NCBI GenBank assembly: GCA_905147135.1
Contig: LR990041.1
Span: forward strand, 10,911,907 to 10,975,906
Source of the DNA: Blastobasis lacticolella
Taxonomy: Eukaryota; Arthropoda; Insecta; Lepidoptera; Blastobasidae
Direction: 5' to 3'
Length of the DNA stretch: 64,000 bases
Positions 36,291 through 48,200 of the stretch are shown here, one piece after another. A program made the position numbers and the translations under genes. The notes below the pieces were generated by a model. It made no database searches and was not told the origin of the DNA. It saw only the letters and a program-made list of their open reading frames with translations. Within the stretch, counting starts at the first letter, position 1. Each line of letters opens with the position of its first letter.

Positions 36291-39200
36291 CTGCGGAGTT
36301 GGAAACGACAATCAACATCTTATTAGCGACTTCGTACGCGTGGAAATAGTTTTTAGGGCAGTTTATCTTTTTGCCGAGCGACCATTTTAAATGACCTCTC
36401 TAATATATTAAAGCTATTGAGGTCAGCTGTGCTGTACCTGGTTGTACCCAACCGCATTAGATGAAACATGGCATAGATTTTAAGTTGAACTTAGTTGGAT
36501 TTTAGTTAGGGTTAACTACTGTCATCCGTTCGGTCCCATTTACATATTTCTTATGGTTTTGTTTTCCAGTTTTCAAAATACACAACACCAAGAAGTTTCA
36601 TTTAAATCCTTCCAGTAGTTCCGGAGATTAGCGTTTACAAACAGACATACAATAATTTTAAAAATTCTTATTCTATAACTATTTTTTCTCTCTCTCTCTT
36701 TCATTCTAGAGGTACCGGTATTCTAATCCCGCTGCGGCCATGTACCAATGATTTTTTTCTGAGTTGTGTACACTAGTTGAACACTAACCGATGCTCTTAC
36801 GGTGAGAGAAAACATCGTGATGAAACCTGCACATTCAGGCGACTGAATGTGTAACAATGATCCAATCCGGTCAGGTTCCCCTGATAGCAGGGCCACGGAG
36901 GTCAGACGACAATCGCTTCTCTATAATTACCTGATCTGCCAAATCCTGGATCATGGTCAAGGCGGGCCCCGGGCCCTCGTGCGTGAGTGCACAACCGGGA
37001 CATTAACGCCAAGATGATGATGATGATGATAGTGTTTACTGAAAAAGTAGAAGTAGAATCTACTGATTCTACTATCAAGCAATTGGCGGACCTGTTTTAA
37101 AGAGGAAAATTGAAATTCAATAACAAGAGGCAACAAGGTCGGTACATTTATCTCAACGATAACATTTACGTACTTATTATAAATTGTATTTATTATTATG
37201 TGATTTTTGCAGTATTGTTATTTTTTAAATATTGTAGGACAAAGCGTCATCTAGCCCCGAATTAGGAAAATCTTATAGTATGGATACTTGTATACTACAT
37301 ACGTACTAACACCCAGCCAGACCCAGATATTAAAATTCATCATCAATTTCTGCTCTGACGACAATCGAACCCGAGACCTCTTACATGGTGGACCGGCCAT
37401 GTTCACCACTGAACTACTCAGACGTCATAGTAGTTGTCGTACGTCGTGATTTTAGCTTTTATCCTGGAATGTATTGCCCCGCGTAGCATTTATCCCAAAA
37501 TTCATTTTGTATTATACCATGTTTATTCCAGATACCCGATTTAGCGTGCTTGCGAGACCAAGTTAAGCAACGCACGCAGGGTCCGTGTACTGTATGGGTA
37601 CCCGTTTCGTAATTTGAGTAATTGTCAGTAATCACTACCACTTCACAGCAATGAGCTCGCCACTCGTTAATACCGTTGGCAAAGCGAAATTGATCAAGCT
37701 ATCTTCTGCGGGGGACCTTAAGACTAGTTGAATTGTCCAGCTAGGGAACCGATGACATACGTTTAAATGTTGTTTTATTTCACTAGTAGCTTTTGCCCGC
37801 GACTTCGTCCGCTTGGAAATAGTTTTTTATGACAGTTTAGCTTTCGCCCGCGGTACCATTATAAATAACCTCCGTATTCTATTAATGCTACTACTACGGA
37901 GAGGTCAAGCTGTAGTTCTGATTCTACATACTCAAATTAGAAACATGCCTTAGATTGTACCCTGGACTACAAGCTGCCAAAGTATCAAAACCGTATCAAA
38001 ATCCATTTAATAGTTTTTGCGAAATGTTCGAACAGACAGACAGACAAAAATTCCAAGAATTAAATTTTTTAACATACTTACGTTCTAGAATTCTATCCCG
38101 ACTACTTTTTTCTCTAAAATATATTCAATATATAGATGGGTACCCCGTAATAATAATACGACTGTCCTACTATAATAATATGAATGCGAAAGTTTGTAAG
38201 GATGTTACGATCCCACATCGAGCTCTGGGTCAGCCTGAAAATCAGCGTTGTGATTGGCTATTGCCCTTCATAGCATTACGCTGAGGCTGGTCCAGTGTGG
38301 TCCAGTCACAGGTACGTCACATCGCCCTACTTTGCTTTTTTGTAAATTCAATTTTTAACTTTTGGATGTTTATTTGGGCCAAATGATATGTCTATGTCTA
38401 CATAACAACTTAACCGCGCTTCGGCGTTACTGTGGCAAAACTAGTGCATTGCGTCAGCATTTTACCCGCTATGGTATTGACAATGTGCCGAACTGCAACG
38501 GCTTAGCCGCCTAGAATATGCACGCCACTTTTGGATCTAATATCGACCAACTGTCACGTAAGTTAAGTTAGTAGGAACTAGTTTAGAAAATATAATTTTA
38601 ATAAGTTTTTAAATTAGGTAAGATTGAGTAGGAAAGCGAACCCTGGCAGTGGCCGGGATAAGCGCTAGGACTATGATGATGATGATGATGATGAATTTTA
38701 ATAAGTAATTAAATTAATTATTAAGACAATTTTTGGTCTCTTTTGCATCTTTCGGCTGTGGCTTTCGTAATTAGGATGTTTGGATGTTTGTTACTCCTTC
38801 ACGCAAAAACTATTGGACGGATTTTCATTAAACTTAACAATAATTATATTTTTATTGTCATCATCATCATCATCACAGCAATTAACAGTCCACTGCAGGA
38901 CTTAGAGACTCTCCCACGAAAGGGGAGGTTATTGCCATAATCTCCACGCTTGGCAGGCGGGTTGGAGATCGCAGTGTTTAAATATAACAATGGAAAATGC
39001 TGCTGCCCATTTTCCAGACTACGGAGACCCTTTTGCCTCGAAAACATTAGTCGCCTTATACGACACCCAGAAGTGTAAGGGATTTGTGCTATTCTACTCT
39101 GCCGGACACCACACGGCCATTCTTCATTGTATACATCAAACAAAAATGATTACAATGGCGAACTAATCTCTATGAGAGATTTCTACCAGCTAACCACAAA

Positions 39201-42200
39201 TGATGTAAAGCAAATTGTATAGCAGGACAGGCAAAGCATACAAAGCTAGAACGTACCTATATATGTAGGGAGACAACTAAAAACTAATTATTTACTACAA
39301 AATACCCCTAAAACATAATACATAATACAATAATAATACTAATAATATATACGCTACTAAATGATTTAATAATACATAAATAAATATAATATACCTATAA
39401 TAATACTATAACAAAGTCATAGAGAGATAGTGCTCTTTTAAGCTTCTTTTAAATGTATGAAGTGATGGACACTCTTGGACGTCCTTTGGAAGTTTGTTCC
39501 ATAACTGAGCAGCTCTGACTGTGAAGGAGTTAAGGAAAAATCTGGTATTTGCCAAAGGATAGACCAGAGTACTTGCTAGGCAAGAACATCTGGAGCTAGA
39601 GAGTAATATAACTTATAGCACATAGTCTATAATTTACCCGGAAATTCGATATGTTTCCCACGGGAACGTGCCTGAAACGTTGTAACCGAATTATATGCGG
39701 ACAAAGTCGCGGGCAAAAGCCAGTAATTTAAAAACCGTATCAATTAAAGGTAGGTACTCGAACTCTTTATCATCATATATCTGAGCGGTCAATCCTAGCT
39801 TCTAACAGGATCCGCCTTTTGAACAGTTCAGTGAGCAAGTATGCCCCAGGACTCCAATATTTTCCAGGTTTCTATGGGTATTCCGTCATGCCCAATAGCT
39901 TTTCCGTTTATCATACAGGCCTGGTACTCTTATTATTATTATAGACAAGCCGGGTCTCAAGCTTAAAAAATTTTACCCACTGTTGGGAAAGAAGAAGTGT
40001 ATTTCCCGCTGCGCCTCGGCGTGCGACTCGCTGCCGTGCAGGCCATTGAAATAGTCCCCGTACTTGGTGCGGCGCCCGTAGCACGCGCGCAGGCAGTCCG
40101 GCCAGTAGGCCTGCGCCTCCGCCACCCTGGTGACACGACATGATAACACTCGAGATACTTTTTTTTAAATAAAATTATACTAGCCATCTATCTAGAGTCT
40201 CCGTAGAGTGGAAAATGGGCAACAGCGTTTTACATTGTTATATTTATAACACTGCGATCTCGAACCCGCCTAAAAAGCGTGGAGATTATGGCAGTAACCT
40301 CCCCTTCCATGGGAGAAGCTCTAAGTCCTGCAGTGGGCTGTTATAGTGTACCTGGTGGTAAGTGACGATGCGGCTGGTGATGGAGCATGCCTGTCCAAGA
40401 ACAGTCTATTCACTTTAGCCTTGAAGGCCTCTAGATTATAATGATCAGGGAACACACCCGCAGGCAACACGTAATGGTCTATTAACTATTACAACCCATA
40501 GTACAAGCTTTGCTTAGTTTGGGGCTAGATGGCGCTGTGTGAATTTGTCCACGAATATTTATTTATTTATTTATTTTATTAATTGATATACCTAAATATA
40601 TGATAAGATATCTACAAAATAGTACCTATTAGCATTTTCTAATGATATTTTCCCTAAATACATGCGGAGGAATGATCTTATCTCAATTTTTTGAAGGAGC
40701 CACAAAATACCTACCTATTGATAAATCCTTTTAGTTCATGTTCATATCTACAATAATAATTGATAGATTTTATATGAAACGCTATTGGTTTCTAAGTTTT
40801 CGGCAAATGGCAGAAATGATTGAAATTATAATTTTCAAAAACCCTGCTGCTGGACAAATGGCTCACATACCTTGCGTACCTACTTATGAAGTCCTCGTAT
40901 AATAAGATAAGATATCGATTTGTTTTTATGATAGGTAATATAGATATAAACAGCGCGCTGTGCTCGGTGGTAATTTACTAGGTATTTATTTATCTACTAC
41001 CCAACCAACTTATATTACATGCCATGTGGTGTCCGGCAGAGTAGAATTAGTATTTCACAACACCTTTCAATTTATGGATGAAAGTGGTACCAACAAAGCA
41101 AAGATAATGTAATGGTAGGTAGGTACTATACTTATATTCACTAAAAGCAAAGGCTAACCAGGCAGGATCACTGTCGACCAGAAGAGAGACAACAACGTTT
41201 TCTACTGCGTATTTTAAACAATGTGATATCCAACCCAGCTGCCAAGCGTGGAGATTATGGCAAATCCTACCACTGAAGTGGATGTGGCTCAAGTCCTGTA
41301 GCGGACCGTTATGGGCTGTTGATGAAGCTGATAAGATAACATGATTTCGAACAGTAGTGGACAGTTCTTCTCCAAGGTATCATCTCAGTGCCAAACATAT
41401 AAATAATATTAAGTGTAATTTAGTAATAAACACACTAAAATATCATCATAAAATTTCACATATGTATCCATGTCTATGATAGTGATTTGGATCTACCTAG
41501 TGTTTTAGTTATTCCAAAATGTGAAGAGTGTATTTTTTCCATGACAGCTTTCTCAAGAGATGAGTGAACTATAATCCTGTGATCTAAATACACAATATCA
41601 TTTTCAACTACAATATTATTTTTAAATTTCCAATAAGGTGTGACAAAATCTGCAACTTTATCAATATTCGTAGGCCATCCATTATTATAATATTCTATTA
41701 GCTTGGATAGTGTTGCATCTTTACCTGAGGCTTTAGTAATCTATCATTCACATTCACGGTATGAACGACACGGTCCAACGACTGTTCAAGTGCACTAGTC
41801 TCAGCTTTTGATGTCGCTCTGCTAATAGCGTCTACTATCAGCATTTGTGAACCCTTTACATACTGTACATCAATGTCATATATATGAAGCTTTATTTTAA
41901 TCTTACGCAATCTTTGACATGCAATTGAATAAATTTCTTTTTTCATCAATGCAAGGAACCAGTGGTTGGTGATCTGTTTGGACTACTGTTTGGTAAAAAA
42001 TTCCATTACTCCATAAAAAATTCCATTATTATATATATTATATGTATAATAATGGAATTTTTTAAAAGCGAATTGAATAGGTAAAAATTCCTTGTCAATT
42101 TGACCATACTCACACATTCAGTTTTACTAAGACTTTTAGATGCAAATGCAACAGGTTGTTTATATTGCATCAAAACACAACTGTCTGTCTGAAGAATTAA

Positions 42201-45200
42201 TGGTTGCTTGGGATCAAAATTTCTTAACACAGGTGTACTCACAAGAATATTTTTTTATTTCCTCAATACACTTTTCATGAGCCTTACCCCACTGAAACAC
42301 AACATCTTTCTTTAAAAGTTCTTGTAGAGGGCTTGATAACTCTGACAATCTTGGGATATAATCTCTCATATAATTTATCATGCCCAGAAACCTTTGTAGA
42401 CTTTGCTTATCTGAGGGTGAATCATAATCCATTATAGTTTTAATCTTACTCTTGTCAGGCATCAAGCAACCACCAATTATCTCATGACCAAAATACTTTA
42501 CTATTTCAGGGAGATACTAAATTTTTTTAAAGTTAAATTTTATGTTTATGTCTCGTGCTCTCATTAACACTTTCTCTAAAGCCACATCATGTTCCTCTTT
42601 TGTTTTGCCATATATTAAGAAATCATCAATTTAAATAAATGTATTTTCAATCTCTTTAAAACAATTTTCACAGTTTTCTTGAAATATTTCAGCAGATATG
42701 TCTGATCCAAATGGCAAAACGTTAAAATTGTACCTATGTACCAAAAACTGTTGAGAAAGTACAAATCTGTCTACTAGCTTCAGAAAGACCAATTTGCCAA
42801 AAAGACTCATTTGAATCTAGAACTGAGAAATACTTTGCCCCAGAAATTTTAGATTTAAGGTCATTTATAGTTGATATTTCAAATTATTTCTTAAGAATAC
42901 ATTTATTTAGATCCCTAGGGTCTAAGCACACACAAATTGCATTTTGGTCTTTCTCAACTAATAGGTTGGGGAGAAAGTTTCTTTGCATTGTATATGAAAA
43001 TTCAAAACATTTTTTAATATAGTTTATTTACATTTAACTAAAGTATGTAGGTACCATTTTATTCGATAACTTTTTGTCATCATATAGGTAGGGACATGAT
43101 CCCATTGCTATAGAAATTTTGGGGCTTCTGATCAAAAAACTGCGTCAAGTAGTTTTGGCAGTCTTCTCGTGATGTTAACCTAACACTGCCTAAAGAATTC
43201 TGAAGAGACCGAAACAGGTGGAAATCTGTAGGTGCAAGGTCAGGACTATACGGCGGATGCATTAACACCTCCCAGCCAAACTCTCTTTTCATAATTTGAA
43301 TTTGGAATTATCTTCTTTGAAATTTAAACTTTTAAATGATACCAAAACCAGCCAGGTACAAATTATAGCCAAAGAAGAGAAGAAAGAAGAAGAGAGAGAG
43401 AAGAGGTTTTATTACAAGTTCATACATACTATATGCGAAAAGACTTTTTCCCCAACTTAATATTACAATTCTATTGATTCATTCTGTAGCTTTATCCATT
43501 TTTGAAATAACACCTTTTTGACATAATCTATTAAGTTTAGTATTAAGCTTCTCTTTTAGTTTTAGTGGGACACGATGAGGTGGCTTTGAGATTGGTACAG
43601 ACCCCTGTTTGAAATCTCCCCGTCCCAGTAAATGCATCATTATACTTCAAGACTTATTCTCTTTTCCTTGGATAATCTGCAACAATGTCATTAGCCAATA
43701 AGTCAACTTCATTATCATGTTTCCTTACAACTAAACCTAGCATTGTACAGGTGTATCTGCCAAGGGTTGGTTGAAACTGAGAGTCTGTTACAACAAATTC
43801 TTTAAAGTAGCATTTATTTGTTAATTTGACTTCCAACAATACAGAGCCATATACTTTAATACCTGTCTTGTTGTAAGCATACAGGTTACTTTTACAACAT
43901 TCCAACTGCAAGTTTTTCCTTTGTTTAAGTATTTTATAAATGCTTAAGGGAATTAAATTAACATCTGGACCTGAGTCTAGCTTAAACCTGACACTTTTGG
44001 TATCTTCTATTAATAATGCTTATGTCCATTCTATAGAACATATCTTCTGAACACTGCCACAGTAGAATTCACCATCACTATCTTCCTGGCTTTGTAGATT
44101 ACTATCTGCAATAGCTTTTACAAATTTGCTACGGCACACTGAAGCAAAATGGTTGTATCGGTTGCATTTGGTACATAATTTACCATAGTTCAATTTTCCT
44201 TTCGTGCTGTCCTCCACACCATTTGCACTTTATTACCATGTTATTATGTACCATGTTAGGTTTACTAGGTCTACTTTTTTCAACCACCTTGTCAACCTTA
44301 TTGACTGTGCCTTGAACCTATGCAGCTTGATGCCTTCCTAATTCAGCAAGTCGCAACTTTGTAATAACAGTATCTAGATCCGCATCGCCTTCTATTACGA
44401 TATTCTTTTGGGTGTTTAAATCACTGGTGCCTAACACCAGTCTGTCACGCACGGCCTTATCTTCTGCTTTAAATTTACAGCTCTTAACTAATCGTTTCAC
44501 ATCAGTCAGGAAGTTGTCAAATGGTTCACTTTCCTCCTGCTTTCTGTTGTAAATAAGAAACCTTGAGTGTAGCACGTTCTTCTTCGACTCGCAGTATTCT
44601 CTAAATTTAGTCATTACTTTTTCAAATTCGGTCTTCTCGTCTTCTGACAACGCAAAATTGTTGAATATTTTAATACCATCTTCACCAATAACATTCAATA
44701 ATATCGCCACTTGCCTCACATCTGCGCTTTTGTCCAAACCGGACGCTACCAAATATATTTTCAAGCTTTGCTCAAATGCTTTCCAATTTTCGGACAGATT
44801 CCCCGACACATATAACTTTTCTGGTAGGTTGAACATCGACATTGTTGATGTAATAGGCTGCGCCATGTATCGCGTTACAAAACAGTTAAATAAAACATTG
44901 TGTATTCAATTTTAGATCAGTCATCATCAGTCCGGCCTGGTTTACACGTTGACAAGTGATAAGTGCGAGTGAGAAGTGCAAGTGTCAAGTGACAAGCACT
45001 TTGTGCGTGTGAACGAGCAGTGACAAGTGCGAGTGGCAAGTGATAAGTGTGAAGTGACCAGTGTCAAGTGAATAGAAGCCTGCTCTATTTTTCATCCCCG
45101 CACCACCCGCGCCTTCTCCTCTCTCGCCCACCGCGGCCTTGACCGCCATCCCGCTCGTGACGTCTAACGAATACGCGCACGTTGTGAAAGTTTTTGTTGT

Positions 45201-48200
45201 TTTTGTTGTTTATGTTTGTTTACAATGGCGACGAAGTGGTCAGAGAATGACACATTCAAATTTGTGAAAGAAATGATTAAGTATGAGTGTTTATGTGACA
45301 TAAAATCGCCAAATTTTAAAAATAAAACGATGCGGGATGCCGCCATGCTTGCGATTTCACGCGCAATGGGGATTCCCGGTTTTGGTACAAAAGAAGTGTA
45401 CACGAAGATGCGAAGCATAAAATCAACATATTTTCAAGAAAAGAAAAAGATAAATTTATCATGTAGATCCGGAGCTGGTGCTTCCGAGGTTTATACCTCA
45501 AGCATTAAGTGGTTCGATATATTGAATGAGGCAATAAATGCAAAAGGGGAATGTAGAGAAAGTCAAAGCAATTTGGTAAGTTTTAATTAACATTAAATTT
45601 AAAAATAATAATGCCTATGGACTCTGTCCCATGTGATGTCCGAGAGTGACACGTAGTATTTCAATTCAACATTTTAAAATGTATTACGGCAGGGCCGTAT
45701 TAAGGAGGACAGATTAGGAGGGTCTTAATTATCATTCAAATAAAATACGTGTTACTTTACGACGTCACCTGGGCCACTCCCAATCACGTCGAAAGCTCTT
45801 TAATTAATAATTCACAATTAATAAACCATTCTTGACTGCCATGGAACTGCACCATCTCCCACAAAATAATCGGCATAATTATTGCGAATAGCTTGAGCAC
45901 TGTTGGATGACCGGTTTTGCATACGCCACTGAATAGGGATGAGCCCATCTGATGGGACATCTCTCCAGCTTCCTCTTTGAATCGTGCCGGTTTCGGTGTC
46001 CTCAATATCAACAGTAGCAACATGTATCGGAATCATTGATTTTCTTGCCCAGTTGTGGATAGCACAACAAGCTTTGACTATTTTGTCTGCTTTTTCAGGC
46101 TTAAAAGCAACAGGCTTTTCAAAAATTCTAAATCGACTCACAAGAATACCAAACGCGTTTTCGACAATTCGTCTTGCTCGTGACAATCTATAGTTAAAAA
46201 TTTTTTGCTTAAATTCCAAATTGTTTCCACCATATGGTTTCATCAAATATTTTTTCAATGGAAAGGCGTTGTCACCAACTATTACATGACCTTCCGGTAA
46301 CAAATTGTTTTCCAAAGCTGTGCTAAGACTGCAGTTACTAAATACTCCACCATCTGATATCCTCCCATTACAGCCAACATCAATATAGGTGAAACAGTAA
46401 TCATCATCTACTACTGCCATTAGAACAATACTATTTTGTTTCTTATAATTGAAGTAAAAACTGCCTGCTGCGATCGGCGCTTTTATTGTCACATGTTTAC
46501 CGTCTATTGCTCCACAACATCCCGGAAAGTTCCATGCATTTCTGAAACCCCTTTCAATCTTTGACCATCCTTCTGCGTTATCAGGCACCTGTAACAAGTA
46601 ATATTCATTTTGACTTTAATTATTGTCTAATTAATTGGTACACCATATTTGTTTCAGGACAATCCTAGCACTAGCCAAGTCAGTGAAGAACCTCCACTAA
46701 CACAATCCCAGGAACAGTTGGAGGAAATTGATTTGGTCCAAATTCCAATTGGTCCTCCAAAAAAGACACCAGCCAAAAAAAGAACATTGAGGGAACTTGA
46801 CAGTATAGTCACGAAAGCGAAACATGTGGTAGATGTAATGGGAAACCAACCTACCAAAAAACAGTTAGAGACTGAATTTGACCATTTTGGCAAATCTATA
46901 GCTGCACAACTAAATAATATGCCGTTAAATTTGGCTATTCAGGCGCAAATGGTAATACAAAATTATTTGTCACAACTCCGGTTACAAAACCTTTCATCGC
47001 CACCACCACCGTCGCCATCACCATCACCAAGTTCCTACATACCTCCTTTACAGTCACAACCCACACCATCATCCAATCCGCAAACTCAACATACACCGCC
47101 ACAGCCATATATATTAATAAGCCCGCAACCCACACCATCGCCAATGCCAGGAGATGATCTTTTGACAAAGGCAATACTGTCGATACAAGACTAAATTAGA
47201 TTTTTCATTGCCTAACCTAAGTTTATTACTTATGCCAAGTAAGAAAAAATTTTGTCAAGATGTTTGATTTAAGTTTCAATTGTTTTCACAATAATTAAAG
47301 TTTGTATTCATAGTAATTAAAGGTAACTAATAAAAATACCAACTTCGTTTAATTTTACTTACCCGAATGTAATCCTTAAGGGCATTATAAATTGCATCGC
47401 AAACTTCGGAGATCATCTTAGAAAGAGTTGATTTTGGTACCCTGAACAGATGTAGCATAGTTCTGAAACTGCTTCCATGAGCCATCATGTACAAAACTGC
47501 ATGTAATTTTACCTTGGCAGGCAATGCGCATCTCATAAGTGTGTCAGCTCTTTGTATGTCTGGGGTAATACGGCTTAGTAACTCATTGAAAGATTCCTCA
47601 GTTAATCTCAGTGCACTATAATATTCCTGAGTATCCTCCACCGCCAACTCCTGTAGATGTTGATAACTTGCACCACGGGTTGTTCTTCTAGCAATCCATT
47701 TCCGTTGCCACACTCGTTGTGGTCTAGCCCGTTCTTGAGCTACTTCATCGTCAATGTGCTCCAGAACAATTTTAATAACGTCTCTGATTACTGAACGAAT
47801 TGATTGCTGCAGTTGCTCATCCATTTTCATAGCAGGCACTGCGAAGCACGCAGTTCGGCAATCGTTGTAGTAATGAGCTTACAGCATACTTACTTGTCAC
47901 ATGTGTGAACACCGACTTGCTACTTGTCACTTGACACTTCACACTTGCTACTTCACACTTGGCACTTGCCACTTGTCAACGTGTAAATCAGGCTATGTGG
48001 GTTCCAAAAGAGCATCACGTGGCGCAGGAGTGCGCCCGACCAGAAGCCTTCGCACATTGTGACAAGCGGGCGGTGACGGCGATTCGTCACAGTAGAGGGG
48101 GATTTGTCGTCTCTACTTTACGTCATCGGTCACACAGATGCTGCTGGCCACACAGATAGGCTTGTGGTCGGGCGCCTTTTACAGAACATGGTCTAGGCGT

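Larger units (their letters stand above)
36291..39980 (-). other. NME5 intron with several repeats
   Basis: Contents: interspersed repeat 36310-36660, SINE family B in sense 36710-37030 with a gat tail, tRNA-like repeat 37290-37440, interspersed repeat 37780-38040, LINE tail 38625-38695 (cctggcagtggccgggataa, then (gat)n), SINE family A antisense 38868-39120, a repeat with gaagtgatggacactcttgg at 39400-39640, and a LINE ORF scrap in antisense at 39780-39910. Confidence 0.65.
41440..44900 (-). mobile_element. Ty3/gypsy-like LTR retrotransposon, 3'-truncated and split
   Basis: On the - strand the order is gag (44866-44318), zinc knuckle (about 44160), protease (about 43970-43660), reverse transcriptase (43640-43461 and 42960-42240), RNase H (42240-41700) and the start of integrase (41690-41480). 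Most of integrase and any 3' LTR are missing. A mariner copy (42964-43460) lies inside the reverse transcriptase. Several stops interrupt it. Order protease-RT-RNase H-integrase places it in Ty3/gypsy; the wording of gag and protease suggests a lineage close to Mag or K02A2.6-type elements (inference). Confidence 0.82.
44935..47993. mobile_element. PIF/Harbinger DNA transposon, apparently intact
   Basis: The 3059-bp element is bounded by inverted repeats: left GCCTGGTTTACACGTTGAC, right its complement with one mismatch, about 24 bp. Inside the ends there are repeats with a period near 7 bp (aagtgNN) at 44950-45070 and 47895-47980. It carries both genes expected of Harbinger: a MADF-type DNA-binding protein (+) and a DDE transposase (-), both uninterrupted. 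The usual 3-bp target duplication (TNA) was not seen at these ends. Confidence 0.88.
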
